DNA of 64,000 bases from JBCDCY01 sp039180875 (GTDB taxonomy: Bacteria; Pseudomonadota; Alphaproteobacteria; Rhodobacterales; Rhodobacteraceae): assembly GCA_039180875.1 (NCBI GenBank), contig JBCDCY010000001.1, forward strand, positions 248,001-312,000, read 5' to 3'. Both the position numbers and the translations under genes were made by a program. Below, in pieces: positions 26,570 through 35,988 of the stretch (positions are counted from its first letter, which is position 1; every line of letters starts with the position of its first letter). The notes beneath the pieces were generated by a model. It saw only the letters and a program-made list of their open reading frames with translations. It ran no database searches and was not told where the DNA came from.

Positions 26570-27030
26570 CGCGCGCCGAAGGCGTCGACCATCAGCGCCT
26601 CGAGCGCCCGCTGATCCTCCGCATCGAAGGCGTCCGGCTGGTCGCTGTCGATGTCGAGGACGGCGATCAGCCGGCCGTCGCTGAAGACCGGCACCACGAT
26701 CTCCGACTGGGTGGAGGAGGCGCAGGCGATGTGGCCCGGAAAGGCCTCCACATCCGGGACGAGCATCGTCCGCTCCTCCCGCGCCGCGGCGCCGCACACG
26801 CCCCGCTCGAACGGGATGACCAGGCAGCCATGGCCGCCCTGGTGGGGGCCGATCTTCAGCAGGCCGGGGGCGGTGACGCGGTAGAACCCCACCCAGTCGA
26901 AGCGCGCATCGCGGTGGAACAGCTCGCAGGCGATGGTCGCCATCTTGGCGATCTCGTCCTCCTCCCCGGCGATCAGCGCGTGGATCGCCTGGCGGATCTC
27001 GTGGTAGCGGTCGGCGCTGTCCTTGGCCAT
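26566..27030 (-). CDS. msrC: GAF-domain free methionine-(R)-sulfoxide reductase
   Basis: 154-residue single GAF-domain protein. The fRMsr signature is present: FERGVCGAAA and FPGHIACASSTQSEIVVP, giving the reactive cysteines. It reduces free methionine-R-sulfoxide in the cytoplasm. ATG at 27030 after a GGAGG-rich stretch. It overlaps the epimerase by four bases, so the two form an operon although their functions look unrelated. Confidence 0.9.
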   Translation of the reverse strand: MAKDSADRYHEIRQAIHALIAGEEDEIAKMATIACELFHRDARFDWVGFYRVTAPGLLKIGPHQGGHGCLVIPFERGVCGAAAREERTMLVPDVEAFPGHIACASSTQSEIVVPVFSDGRLIAVLDIDSDQPDAFDAEDQRALEALMVDAFGAR

Positions 27031-27135
27031 CGTGCCCTCCTCCCGCCGCTATAGCCGCCCGGGCGGCGCTTGCAAACTGGACAGAGCGGCAGGCGCCACG
27101 TTAGATCCGCCCAAGCGGCGCTTGGGGGGATTAGG

Positions 27136-28008
27136 ATGGAGAGATACCCGCCGGACCTCCCCCTGCCCCTGGTGCGCCAAGCGGTCGAGGCGGCCTTGGC
27201 CGAGGATCTGGGCCGCGCCGGAGACCTGACCGGCCAGGCGACGCTCGCGCCGGAGGCGACCGCGACAGCCGTGCTCAGCAGCCGGGCGGAGGGGACGGTG
27301 GCCGGGCTGGCGCTCGCCCGGATGGCCTGCGAGCTGGTGGGCGATCTCAGCTTCGAGCCGATGCTCGGCGACGGCGCGGTGGTCGGCGCGGGCGGCACGG
27401 TGGCCCGGATCGCCGGGCGGGCGCGGGCGCTGATGATGGCGGAGCGGGTGGCGCTCAACTTCCTCTGCCACCTCTCAGGCATCGCGACGGAGACCAGCCG
27501 CTACGTCGCCGCGGTGGCGGGCACCAAGGCGCGGATCTGCTGCACGCGGAAGACCACGCCGCGCCTCCGCGCCTTCGAGAAATACGCGGTGCGCTGCGGC
27601 GGCGGCACCAACCACCGCTTCGGCCTCGACGACGCGATCCTGATCAAGGACAACCACATCGCGGTGGCCGGCGGGGTCGGCGCGGCGCTGGCGCGCGCCC
27701 ATGCCTTTGCCGGCCATCTGGTGGCGATCGAGATCGAGGTCGACACCCTCGCCCAGTTGCGGGAGGCGCTGGAGGCCGGCGCAAAGGCGGTCCTGCTCGA
27801 CAATATGGGGACGGACGACCTGACCGAGGCCGTCCGGCTGACCGCGGGGCGCGCGACGCTCGAAGCCTCCGGCGGTGTGACGCTGGAGAGTGTGGCGGCG
27901 ATCGCGGCGACGGGGGTGGACTACATCTCCAGCTCGCGCCTCACCATGGGGGCAATCCCTCTGGACCTCGGCCTCGACATCGTCATCGGGGAAAGCCGCG
28001 ATGTTTAA
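27136..28008 (+). CDS. nadC: Nicotinate-nucleotide pyrophosphorylase (carboxylating)
   Basis: 290-residue enzyme converting quinolinate and PRPP to nicotinate mononucleotide in NAD synthesis. Family blocks: EDLGRAGDLT, NFLCHLSGIAT, TRKTTPRLRAFEKYAVRCGGG, NHRFGLDDAILIKDNH, IEIEVDTL, LLDNM and EASGGVTLE. ATG at 27136 behind GGGGGATTAGG. nadA and nadB are not seen here. Overlaps pgi by eight bases. Confidence 0.96.
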   Translation: MERYPPDLPLPLVRQAVEAALAEDLGRAGDLTGQATLAPEATATAVLSSRAEGTVAGLALARMACELVGDLSFEPMLGDGAVVGAGGTVARIAGRARALMMAERVALNFLCHLSGIATETSRYVAAVAGTKARICCTRKTTPRLRAFEKYAVRCGGGTNHRFGLDDAILIKDNHIAVAGGVGAALARAHAFAGHLVAIEIEVDTLAQLREALEAGAKAVLLDNMGTDDLTEAVRLTAGRATLEASGGVTLESVAAIAATGVDYISSSRLTMGAIPLDLGLDIVIGESRDV

Positions 28009-29608
28009 CGCCCTCCAGGCTGAGACCGGGGCGGAGATCGCCGCGCTCTTCGCCGCCGATCCCGATCGCTTCGCCCGGTTCTCCGTGCAGATGGTGGACA
28101 TCCTCTTCGACTTCTCCCGCACCTCAATGACCCCGGCGGCGCGCGCGATGCTGCTCGACCTCGCCCGGGCGCAGGACGTGGAGGGCTGGCGCGACCGGAT
28201 GTTCGCCGGCGCGCGGATCAACACGACGGAGGACCGCCGCGTCCTCCACACCGCGCTGCGCCTGCCGGAGGGAACGGCGTTCCGGGCGGATGACGAGGAT
28301 ATCGCCGGCCCCGTCCTCGCCACCCGGGCCCGCGCCTATCGTTTTGCCGAGGCGGTCCGGGACGGCCGCTATTCCGGTGCGGGCGGTCCCTTCACCGATG
28401 TGGTGAATATCGGCATCGGCGGCTCCGACCTCGGGCCCCATCTGGTGGCCGACGCGCTCACGCCCTATCGCGACGGGCCGCGTCTGCACTTCGTCTCAAA
28501 CGTCGACGGGGCGCATCTGACGGACGTGTTCGCGGGCCTGGATCTTACGCGCACCCTGGTCCTTGTTGCGTCGAAAACCTTCACGACGGCGGAGACGATG
28601 GCGAATGCCCACCGCGCCCGCGCCTTGATCGAGGCGGCGGTCGGGGAGGCAGCAGCGCCGGGCCACTTCGCCGCCCTCACCTCAGCCGTAGATCTTGCCG
28701 CCGCGTTCGGAGTGCCGGAGGAGCGCTGCTTCGGCTTCGCCGATTGGGTGGGGGGGCGCTACTCCCTTTGGTCCGCGATCGGGCTGTCGGTGATGATGGG
28801 CGTCGGGCCTGCGCGCTTCGATGCGTTGCTCGCCGGCGCCCACGAGATGGACGAGCATTTCCGCACGGCGCCCCTCGACGCGAACCTGCCGGTGCTGATG
28901 GCGCTGACGGGGATCTGGCACCGCTCGGCCTGCCGCTATCCCAGCCGCTGCATCGCGCCCTACGACCAGCGCCTGGCGCTGCTGCCCGCCTACCTCCAAC
29001 AGCTCGATATGGAGAGCAACGGCAAGGGCGTGGGGCGCGAGGGCAACGACCTCGCCGCGCCCGCCTGCCCGGTGGTCTGGGGCTCGGCCGGGACGAACGG
29101 CCAGCACGCCTTCTTCCAACTGCTGCACCAGGGGGAAGTGCATCCGGTGGAGTTCCTGGTGGCCGCCACGGGCCACGAGGCGGAGATGATGGACCAGCAC
29201 GACCAACTGCTCGCCAATTGCCTGGCCCAGGCCGAGGCCCTGATGCGCGGGCGGGACGCGGCGGAGGTGGTGGAGACCCTCACCGCCGCCGGCTGGGCCG
29301 AGGACGCCGCCCGGGCCGCAGCGCCGAACCGGCGCTTTCCTGGGAACCGACCGTCGACGCTGCTGCTTTACCGGAGGCTCGACCCGCGTACGCTCGGCCG
29401 TCTGCTGGCGGCGTTCGAGCATCGGACGTTCGTCGAGGGGGTGATCTGGGGGGTGAACAGCTTCGACCAGTGGGGGGTCGAACTGGGCAAGGAGCTCGCC
29501 CGCTCCCGCCTCGCCGCGATCCGGGATCCCGGCGGTTCAGAGGTTCCAGTGGCGCTCGCCGGGCCCGTGGCCCATCTGCAGGCGCTCAGGGAAACGCCGG
29601 GCGACTAG
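28001..29608 (+). CDS. pgi: Glucose-6-phosphate isomerase
   Basis: 535 residues, normal length. Interconverts glucose-6-phosphate and fructose-6-phosphate. The PGI signatures are present: VNIGIGGSDLGP, GSAGTNGQHAFFQLLHQG, and SFDQWGVELGKELA near the C-terminus. ATG at 28001 lies inside the end of nadC, with GGGGAAAG upstream, so translation is coupled. Ends at a hairpin shared with convergent amtB. Confidence 0.97.
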   Translation: MFNALQAETGAEIAALFAADPDRFARFSVQMVDILFDFSRTSMTPAARAMLLDLARAQDVEGWRDRMFAGARINTTEDRRVLHTALRLPEGTAFRADDEDIAGPVLATRARAYRFAEAVRDGRYSGAGGPFTDVVNIGIGGSDLGPHLVADALTPYRDGPRLHFVSNVDGAHLTDVFAGLDLTRTLVLVASKTFTTAETMANAHRARALIEAAVGEAAAPGHFAALTSAVDLAAAFGVPEERCFGFADWVGGRYSLWSAIGLSVMMGVGPARFDALLAGAHEMDEHFRTAPLDANLPVLMALTGIWHRSACRYPSRCIAPYDQRLALLPAYLQQLDMESNGKGVGREGNDLAAPACPVVWGSAGTNGQHAFFQLLHQGEVHPVEFLVAATGHEAEMMDQHDQLLANCLAQAEALMRGRDAAEVVETLTAAGWAEDAARAAAPNRRFPGNRPSTLLLYRRLDPRTLGRLLAAFEHRTFVEGVIWGVNSFDQWGVELGKELARSRLAAIRDPGGSEVPVALAGPVAHLQALRETPGD

Positions 29609-29623
29609 CTGAGCCGCCCGGCG
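29595..29623. terminator. Hairpin between convergent pgi and amtB
   Basis: Arms CGCCGGGCG (29595-29603) and CGCCCGGCG (29615-29623) pair perfectly; the 11-base loop contains the pgi stop codon. No T-run. Probably shields both mRNA ends. Confidence 0.5.
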
Positions 29624-29638
29624 CGATTGCGTGAAGGA

Positions 29639-30988
29639 TCAGGAGGACGCGCTGGACTTCGCGAACTCCGGATAGGCCTCGATCCCGATCTCCGACTGGT
29701 CGAGCCCGACCTGCTCGTTCTCGGCGCTCACCCGGATGCCGAGGATCGCGTTCAGGATCACCCAGACAACGAGCGAGACGACGAAGACGAAGACGCCGAC
29801 CGCGATGATGGAGATCAACTGCGCCCCGAACGACGCATCAGGGTTGGTGATCACCACCGCGATCGTGCCCCAGATGCCGGCAAAGAGGTGCACCGGGATC
29901 GCACCGACGACATCGTCGATCTTGAACCGATCGAGGAGCGGCACAGTGAAGACCACGATCACACCGCCCACGGCGCCGATCAGCGTCGCAGCCCCCAGCG
30001 ACGGCGTCAGCGGCTCGGCCGTGATGGAGACGAGACCGGCCAGCGCACCGTTAAGCACCATGGTGAGGTCCGGCTTCTTGTAGAGCACCATCGTCAGGAT
30101 CAGCGCCGTCACCGCACCACCGGCCGCGGCCGTGTTGGTGTTGGAGAAGATCCGGCTGATGTCGGCCACGTTGCCGGCGGTATCCATGTAGAGCTGGGAG
30201 CCGCCGTTGAAGCCGAACCAGCCGAGCCACAGGATGAACGTGCCGAGGGTGGCCAGCGGCATGTTGGAGCCCGGCATCGGCACTACGCGCCCGTCGCGGT
30301 ATTTGCCCGTCCGCGCGCCGAGGATGATCGCGCCCGCCAGCGCTGCCCAACCGCCGACCGAGTGCACGACCGTCGAGCCCGCGAAATCCAGGAAGCCCAT
30401 CTGGTCGAGCCAGCCGCCGCCCCACTTCCACGAGGCCTGGATCGGATAGATCAGCGCGGTCAGCAGGACGATGAAGACCAGAAACGGCACGAGCTTGATC
30501 CGTTCCGCCAATGCGCCCGAGACGATGGAGGCCGTCGTCGCGCAGAACATCAGCTGGAAGTAGAAGTCCGAACCGACCGAGGCGTAGGTGAGATCGGTCT
30601 CGGTCTCGGCCAGTCCCACGGCCTCCAACACCGCCGGGCCGATGGCGCCGAGATAGCCCTCCACCAGCCAGCCGTCGCCGGGATACATCAGGTTATAGCC
30701 GATCAGGTAGTACATGATCGCGGCCAGCGAGAAGAGCGCGATGTTCTTCGTCAGCTGCATCGAGACGTTCTTGGAGCGCACGAGCCCCGCCTCGAGCATG
30801 GCAAAGCCGGCGGCCATCCAGAACACCAGAAAGCCTGCGACCAGGAACATGAAGGTGGTGAAGATGTAGCCGATCTCACCCGTCGGCGGCGTGTCGTCGA
30901 CCGCCTCCGCCGCGTCCTGTGCAAGGGCCGGCTCGGCCACCGCCATGGCGGCGAGGAGCAGGCCGGAATACTTCATCAATTTCCGCAT
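29639..30988 (-). CDS. amtB: Ammonium transporter AmtB
   Basis: 449-residue channel of the Amt/Rh family. It has a cleavable signal peptide (MRKLMKYSGLLLAAMAVAEPALA), then about 11 membrane segments. The twin pore histidines are visible in STVVHSVGG and IPVHLFAGIWG, and FWMAAGFAMLEAGLVRSKNV is the family signature. It lies directly behind glnK on the same strand, the usual pairing in which GlnK blocks the channel when nitrogen is ample. Confidence 0.97.
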   Translation of the reverse strand: MRKLMKYSGLLLAAMAVAEPALAQDAAEAVDDTPPTGEIGYIFTTFMFLVAGFLVFWMAAGFAMLEAGLVRSKNVSMQLTKNIALFSLAAIMYYLIGYNLMYPGDGWLVEGYLGAIGPAVLEAVGLAETETDLTYASVGSDFYFQLMFCATTASIVSGALAERIKLVPFLVFIVLLTALIYPIQASWKWGGGWLDQMGFLDFAGSTVVHSVGGWAALAGAIILGARTGKYRDGRVVPMPGSNMPLATLGTFILWLGWFGFNGGSQLYMDTAGNVADISRIFSNTNTAAAGGAVTALILTMVLYKKPDLTMVLNGALAGLVSITAEPLTPSLGAATLIGAVGGVIVVFTVPLLDRFKIDDVVGAIPVHLFAGIWGTIAVVITNPDASFGAQLISIIAVGVFVFVVSLVVWVILNAILGIRVSAENEQVGLDQSEIGIEAYPEFAKSSASS

Positions 30989-31009
30989 GGTTCACTCTTT
31001 CCCTGGTGT

Positions 31010-31348
31010 TCAGACCGCGTCTTCGCCCGTCTCGCCCGTGCGGACGCGGACCGCCTGCTCGACGTTGAGGACGAAGATCTTGCCGTCGCCGATCTTGCCG
31101 GTCTTGGCGGTGCTGGCGAGCGCCTCCACCGTCTTCTCGACATCGGCGTCGGCCACCACGATCTCGAGCTTGATCTTCGGTACGAAGTTCACGACGTATT
31201 CGGCGCCGCGGTAGATCTCGGTATGGCCCGATTGCCGGCCATAGCCTTTGACCTCTGAGACCATGAGCCCCTGCACGCCCTGGGCGGTCAGCGCCTCGCG
31301 GACCTCCTCGAGCTTGAAGGGTTTGATCACGGCGATGATGAGTTTCAT
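31010..31348 (-). CDS. glnK: Nitrogen regulatory protein P-II
   Basis: 112 residues. The T-loop GRQSGHTEIYRGAEY carries the uridylylation site Tyr51, and KTGKIGDGKIFV is the conserved B/C-loop. Begins MKLIIAVIKPFKL, typical of GlnK/GlnB. Senses 2-oxoglutarate and ATP/ADP and docks on AmtB. It is first in glnK-amtB with a 21-base gap; I looked for a sigma-54 promoter upstream and found no convincing one. Confidence 0.97.
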   Translation of the reverse strand: MKLIIAVIKPFKLEEVREALTAQGVQGLMVSEVKGYGRQSGHTEIYRGAEYVVNFVPKIKLEIVVADADVEKTVEALASTAKTGKIGDGKIFVLNVEQAVRVRTGETGEDAV

Positions 31349-31640
31349 TGCGGCCCTTTCCGATTGCTGAGCGCCATGGCGGCGGACCCACCGTCGCGTC
31401 CACCGCACCCCGGGCGCACCATCGGCACGGCCGGCGGGAGAGTCCGCACAGATCTGAAATCCAACGCGAAAATTCTGGGCGATTGCTCAGGCCGTATGTG
31501 CCTGCCCCGGCTTCTGCCTAAAATTTGGGCAGAGAGAAATGGCCCGGCCGGGCCGCGCCCCCTCCACAAACCACCCGCAAACCGGTAGGATCGTTCTTGA
31601 GGCAGACGGCGTAGCCCCAGGCGAAAGAGGGTGCCGAACG

Positions 31641-33704
31641 ATGGCAAGACGATCCCGGGCGACGGGCACGGAAAACGTGCGCGACGGCGCGAGGTCCCGC
31701 GCGCCGGGGCTGGTTGAGCGCGGTTTGAGGTGGATGTTGCGCAAGGTTCTGCGCCTCGTCTGGCTGGTGACCTGGCGCATCGCCGTGGTGATCGCGGCGA
31801 TCATCGCAGCCTCCACCACCTACTACTACCTGGATCTTCCCCCGGTCACCGAGCTGTTGGACGGCCGCGACCGCGGCTCCGTCACCCTGCTCGACCGCGA
31901 CGGAGAGGTCTTTGCCTGGCGCGGCGCCCAGTACGGCGGCACCGTCCACGCCGAAGAGATGTCGCCCCATCTCTTGAACGCCGTGATCGCGACGGAGGAT
32001 CGGCGCTACTACCATCATCCCGGCATCGACCCGATCGGCATCGCCCGGGCCATGGTGGCCAATGTCCGCGCCGGGCGACTGGTCCAGGGCGGCTCCACCA
32101 TCACCCAGCAGGTGGCGAAACTGGTCTTCGTCGGCCCGGCCCGCACGCTGGAGCGCAAGCTGCGGGAGATCCCGATCGCCCTGGCGATGGAGCTGCGCTA
32201 CTCCAAGGAAGAGATCCTCTCGATCTACCTCAACCGCGCCTATCTCGGCGCCGGCACCTATGGGTTCGAGGCTGCGGCCCAGCGCTATTTCGGCCGCTCC
32301 GCCCGGGTGGTGGGTCCGGCCGAGGCGGCGATGCTCGCGGGGCTCCTAAAGGCCCCGTCGCGCTACGCGCCCACCAGCGACATCACCCTGGCGCGGGAGC
32401 GGGCGGCGACCATCGTCGCCCTGATGGCCGACCAGGGCCTGCTGACACCGGAGCAGGTGGTGGAGGCCGAGGCCAACCCGGCCTCCCTCAGTACCGCTGC
32501 CTCCGCCCGGGCCGGCGGCTATTTCGCCGACTGGGTGATGGAGGCCGGCCCGGATTTCCTCACCACCGCCACGTCAGAGGATGTGGAGATCCTCACCACC
32601 TTCGACCCGGAGATCCAGCGCGCGGCGGAGGAGGCGCTGGACCACGTCTTCGAGACCCGGGTGCGGGAAGGCTCGGAGGCCGAGGCGGCGATCGTCATCC
32701 TCTCCCGCGACGGCGCGGTGCGGGCCATCGTCGGCGGGCGCCGCCGCGGCACGGCGGGGCAGTTCAACCGCGCGACCCAAGCGCTCCGCCAAACCGGCTC
32801 CGCCTTCAAGCCGGTGGTCTACGCCGCGGCCCTGGATCAGGGCCTGCTGCCCGACACCCTGGTCGAGGATGCGCCGATCACGCTGACCATCCCGGGCTCC
32901 GGCCGCTGGTCACCTGAGAATTACGGCGGCGGCTATCGCGGCCATATCTCCTTGCGCGAGGCGCTCGCCCACTCCGTCAACACCGCCGCCGTGCGGGTCT
33001 CGGAGGAGGTGGGGCGCGAAAACGTGCAGGCGATGGCCCGCGCGCTCGGCATCAGCTCGGACCTCGCCGACGGCCCGGCCATCGCCCTCGGCGTCTCGGA
33101 GGCGACGCTTTTGGAGATGACCGGCGTCTACGCCACCTTCCTGAACGAGGGCGTGACGGCCGCCCCCTTCGGCTATCACGCGATCCAGCTGCGCGGCGAC
33201 GCCACGCCGCTCTTCGGCTCGGACGCGGAGGCGGGGACGCGCGCGCTCGACGCCGATCTCGCGGGCTACCTCACCGGCATGCTGGCCGAGGTGGTGGCGA
33301 CGGGCACCGGCCGGCGGGCGCGCCTGCCGGACGGGCGACCGGCCGCCGGCAAGACCGGCACCACCCAGGGCGCCCGCGATGCCTGGTTCGTCGGCTTCAC
33401 CGGCCAGTACGTGGCGGGCGTCTGGATGGGCTATGACGACAACCGCCAGCTGACCGGCGTCACCGGCGGCGGCCTGCCTGCACAGATCTGGCAGGAGACC
33501 ATGGTGCGGATCCACGAGGGCGCGCCGATCCTGCCATTACCGATCCGCCAGCCGCCCCCCGGCAGCGGTCTGCGCCTGGCCGGCGATGTGGGACGCGGGG
33601 GAGAGACCGAGTCCCTGATCGAGAGCGTCATCCAGGGCATCCTCGGCGGCAGCAGCAGCAATGTCGAGCGCGAGCGCGGTAAGCCGGCCGACGCCGATCG
33701 CTAG
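31641..33704 (+). CDS. Class A penicillin-binding protein (transglycosylase/transpeptidase)
   Basis: 687-residue bifunctional peptidoglycan synthase. A short basic cytoplasmic tail is followed by one membrane anchor at about 39-58. The GT51 domain shows ATEDRRYYHHPGID (catalytic Glu119), QGGSTITQQ and RKLREIPIA. The transpeptidase has SAFK (Ser387), SVNTA and KTGTT. ATG at 31641 follows AGAGGG by 10 bases. It resembles PBP1A/1C-like short forms without an OB insert. Confidence 0.94.
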   Translation: MARRSRATGTENVRDGARSRAPGLVERGLRWMLRKVLRLVWLVTWRIAVVIAAIIAASTTYYYLDLPPVTELLDGRDRGSVTLLDRDGEVFAWRGAQYGGTVHAEEMSPHLLNAVIATEDRRYYHHPGIDPIGIARAMVANVRAGRLVQGGSTITQQVAKLVFVGPARTLERKLREIPIALAMELRYSKEEILSIYLNRAYLGAGTYGFEAAAQRYFGRSARVVGPAEAAMLAGLLKAPSRYAPTSDITLARERAATIVALMADQGLLTPEQVVEAEANPASLSTAASARAGGYFADWVMEAGPDFLTTATSEDVEILTTFDPEIQRAAEEALDHVFETRVREGSEAEAAIVILSRDGAVRAIVGGRRRGTAGQFNRATQALRQTGSAFKPVVYAAALDQGLLPDTLVEDAPITLTIPGSGRWSPENYGGGYRGHISLREALAHSVNTAAVRVSEEVGRENVQAMARALGISSDLADGPAIALGVSEATLLEMTGVYATFLNEGVTAAPFGYHAIQLRGDATPLFGSDAEAGTRALDADLAGYLTGMLAEVVATGTGRRARLPDGRPAAGKTGTTQGARDAWFVGFTGQYVAGVWMGYDDNRQLTGVTGGGLPAQIWQETMVRIHEGAPILPLPIRQPPPGSGLRLAGDVGRGGETESLIESVIQGILGGSSSNVERERGKPADADR

Positions 33705-33749
33705 GGCGCTTTAGTCTGCGGAGGGCGCTCCGGGTGCCATGGGCGTGCT

Positions 33750-33815
33750 TTGGATATTAGGGCCACGGCGAAAGGCAGTGGGGTTTTTTTGCTGGGTCAA
33801 ATATCCCCGCCGGAG
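33750..33815. repeat. Convergent-gene hairpin element, copy 2
   Basis: Outer arms TTGGATATTAG and CAAATATCC, an inner CCAC...GTGG stem followed by GGTTTTTTT, and the trailing CCCCGCCGGAGG. Related to copies at 12723, 43384 and 60842. It lies between the 3' ends of the PBP gene and the YgjP-type gene. The seven-T run makes this the most terminator-like copy in the plus direction. Confidence 0.75.
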
Positions 33816-33839
33816 GCTTGCGTCTCTCCCGGCGCCACC

Positions 33840-34520
33840 CTAGTCGCCGAAGCGATAGCGATGCAGCGCCGCGCCTTCCTCCCGGAGCCAGCGCCGCTCC
33901 GCCCCATGATCCGGCGACAGACGCTCCAGCAGCGCCCAGAACCGGGGGCCGTGGTTCATCTCGCTCAAATGCGCGACCTCGTGCGCCGCGACGTAGTCCA
34001 ACACCTCCGGCGGCGCCATGATCAGGCGCCACGAGAACATCAGGTTGCCCCGCCCGGTGCAGGAGCCCCAGCGCGAGCGGGGATCGCGGAGGGTGAGCCG
34101 CGCCGGCGTCCGGCCGATCCGCGCGGCGTAACGCGCCACCGCGTCGCTCAGGCGCTGGCGCGCGAGCAGCGTCAGATGGGCCCGCGCCTGGGCCGGCAGC
34201 CGGGCCCGCGGCCCCGGCAGGGCCAGCACGCCAGGGGTCGAGGGATCACCCAGGACGAGCCGGTGCATCCTCCCCTCCACCGGCAGGACCGTGCCCTCCT
34301 CCACCCGGATCGGTTGCGGCGCCCGAGCCCTCGCCTCAGCCAGCCAGTCGGCGCGGCTGTCGAGGAAGCGCTGCGCCTCCCGGATCGGAGCGGCGCTGGG
34401 GCAGGTGAGCGTTGCCCGGCTGTCGACGGAAGAGACCCGCAGCGTAAAGCCGCGTGCCCGGCCGTTGCGACGCAGCTGCACCGTGATCGGCGGCGCGCCG
34501 GTTGTCAGATGCTCCACCAC
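33840..34520 (-). CDS. YgjP/WLM-type M48 metallopeptidase (DUF45)
   Basis: About 226 residues. The zinc motif is VAAHEVAHLSEMNHGPRFW (HExxH plus downstream His), preceded by RDPRSRWGSCT, the diagnostic YgjP/DUF45 block. Cytoplasmic by lack of a signal peptide; the biological substrate is unknown. A GTG at 34520 is chosen because it is the first plausible start after the phaZ stop at 34540; the frame stays open further upstream inside phaZ. Likely cotranscribed with phaZ. Confidence 0.82.
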   Translation of the reverse strand: MVEHLTTGAPPITVQLRRNGRARGFTLRVSSVDSRATLTCPSAAPIREAQRFLDSRADWLAEARARAPQPIRVEEGTVLPVEGRMHRLVLGDPSTPGVLALPGPRARLPAQARAHLTLLARQRLSDAVARYAARIGRTPARLTLRDPRSRWGSCTGRGNLMFSWRLIMAPPEVLDYVAAHEVAHLSEMNHGPRFWALLERLSPDHGAERRWLREEGAALHRYRFGD

Positions 34521-34539
34521 CGGGGCCAGGCGGCCCGCA

Positions 34540-35793
34540 CTAGCCGCGCACCGGAACCCGGCGGGCGCGGATGAAGTTGCGGATCCGCGGCTGGATCTCC
34601 TGGCGCCAGCGGGTGCCGTTGAAGACACCGTAGTGGCCGACCCGGGGCTGCACGTAGTGCTCTTTCTTCGACTTCGGCAGGCTGCTGCAGAGCGCATGCG
34701 CCACCTCGGTCTGGCCGAGGCCGGTGATGTCGTCGCGCTCGCCCTCGATGGTCAGCAGCGCCGTGTCGCGGATCACCGAGGGGTCGATCCGGGTCTTGCG
34801 GTAGTGGTAGTTGCCGGTGGCGAGCAGGCGCTTCTGAAACACCCGCTCGATGGTCTGCAGATAGAAGTCGCGGGGCAGATCCATCACCGCGAGATATTCG
34901 TCGTAGAACGCCCGGTGCGCCGCGGCCGAGTCCCCATCGCCCTGCACCAGATGCCGGAACTGGCGCAGATGGGCGTCCACATGGCGATCGAGGTTCATCG
35001 ACATGAAGCCCGAAAGCTGCAGGAAGCCCGGGTAGACCCGGCGCAGGAACCCCTTGTTCGGCCAGGGCACGGTGACGATCACGTTGCGCTCGAACCAGCT
35101 GAGCGGCCGGGTGGTCGCCAGATCGTTCGGCTGCTTGGGGTTCTTCGAGGTGTCGATGGGCGATCCCATCAGCACCATGGAGGCCGGGCGAAACGCCTCC
35201 TTCCGCGCGGCCATCAGGGTGGCGGCGACCAGCATCGGCACGCCCGGCTGGCAGACGGCCATGACGTTCGGACGCTCCCCCCGGGCGGCCAGCAGTTCGC
35301 AGAACCGGATGACGTAGTCGACATAGTCGTCGAGGTCGAAATTGCCCTCGGTCACCGGCACGTCCCGGGCGTCGCGCCAATCCGTGATGTAGACCTCGTG
35401 CTCCGGCAACATCGCCTCGACCGTGCCGCGCAGCAGGGTGGCGAAATGGCCCGAAAGGGGCGCAATGATCAAAACGCTGGGGTCGCTGCGCGCCCGGGCA
35501 ATGGCAGAATCACGTTTGAAATGGACGAGATCACAAAACGGCAGGCTGTCGACGACCTCTTCGACCACCGGCACGGCCTCGCCCGAGACCTCGGTCTCGC
35601 TCAGGCCGAACTCCGGCTTGCCGTAACGCCGCGTGGCGTTCACGAACATCTCGAACGCCGCCGCCGTGGCCCGGGCGCTGTAGGTATGTGATAACGGATT
35701 CAGTGGGTTAGAGAGCGCCTCGTGCCCCAACCGCGCGGCCGTCCGCATTGGACTGATCGCAGCATGGGTCAGTTCATACGCATGATACAGCAA
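34540..35793 (-). CDS. phaZ: Intracellular polyhydroxyalkanoate depolymerase
   Basis: 417 residues, the family length. Breaks down stored PHB granules. The conserved PhaZ layout is present: the opening LLYHAYELTHAAISPMRTAA, DWRDARDVP, the nucleophile segment AVCQPGVPM with catalytic Cys, and the late G-H-Y-G-V-F-N-G. Start is a TTG nine bases behind AAAGGAGG; a GTG that abuts the GGAGG is less likely. No phaC, phaP or phaR is in the window. A TGC-rich palindrome lies about 95 bases upstream. Confidence 0.92.
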   Translation of the reverse strand: MLYHAYELTHAAISPMRTAARLGHEALSNPLNPLSHTYSARATAAAFEMFVNATRRYGKPEFGLSETEVSGEAVPVVEEVVDSLPFCDLVHFKRDSAIARARSDPSVLIIAPLSGHFATLLRGTVEAMLPEHEVYITDWRDARDVPVTEGNFDLDDYVDYVIRFCELLAARGERPNVMAVCQPGVPMLVAATLMAARKEAFRPASMVLMGSPIDTSKNPKQPNDLATTRPLSWFERNVIVTVPWPNKGFLRRVYPGFLQLSGFMSMNLDRHVDAHLRQFRHLVQGDGDSAAAHRAFYDEYLAVMDLPRDFYLQTIERVFQKRLLATGNYHYRKTRIDPSVIRDTALLTIEGERDDITGLGQTEVAHALCSSLPKSKKEHYVQPRVGHYGVFNGTRWRQEIQPRIRNFIRARRVPVRG

Positions 35794-35884
35794 TCCACAC
35801 ACCCTCCTTTGCTCGGGTGCAGAGGGCGAACATGGCCTGCTGTTCGTTCTCGTTCTGCACGAAGCCTCACACCGGACTAAAATA

Positions 35885-35897
35885 GTGCAGTGCAGCA
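35885..35897. promoter_or_regulatory. TGC-rich candidate operator upstream of phaZ
   Basis: GTGCAGTGCAGCA (TGCTGCACTGCAC on the other strand) sits in the divergent gap between phaZ and the TIGR02300 gene. PhaR, the PHB-responsive repressor of this bacterial group, is known to bind TGC-rich sequences near pha genes. The match is by eye and the assignment is tentative. Confidence 0.4.
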
Positions 35898-35988
35898 TCG
35901 TCAAGGGAGAGTGATCATGAGTCTTTGACAAAGCGTGAAGACCGTGGCACGGGGCGCGACGGATTTCGCACCAGTATGGAGCCTGAGG

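Noticed and set aside
31349..31500. Possible sigma-54 promoter upstream of glnK-amtB
   Set aside because: I found no TGGCAC-N5-TTGC-like pair on the minus strand.
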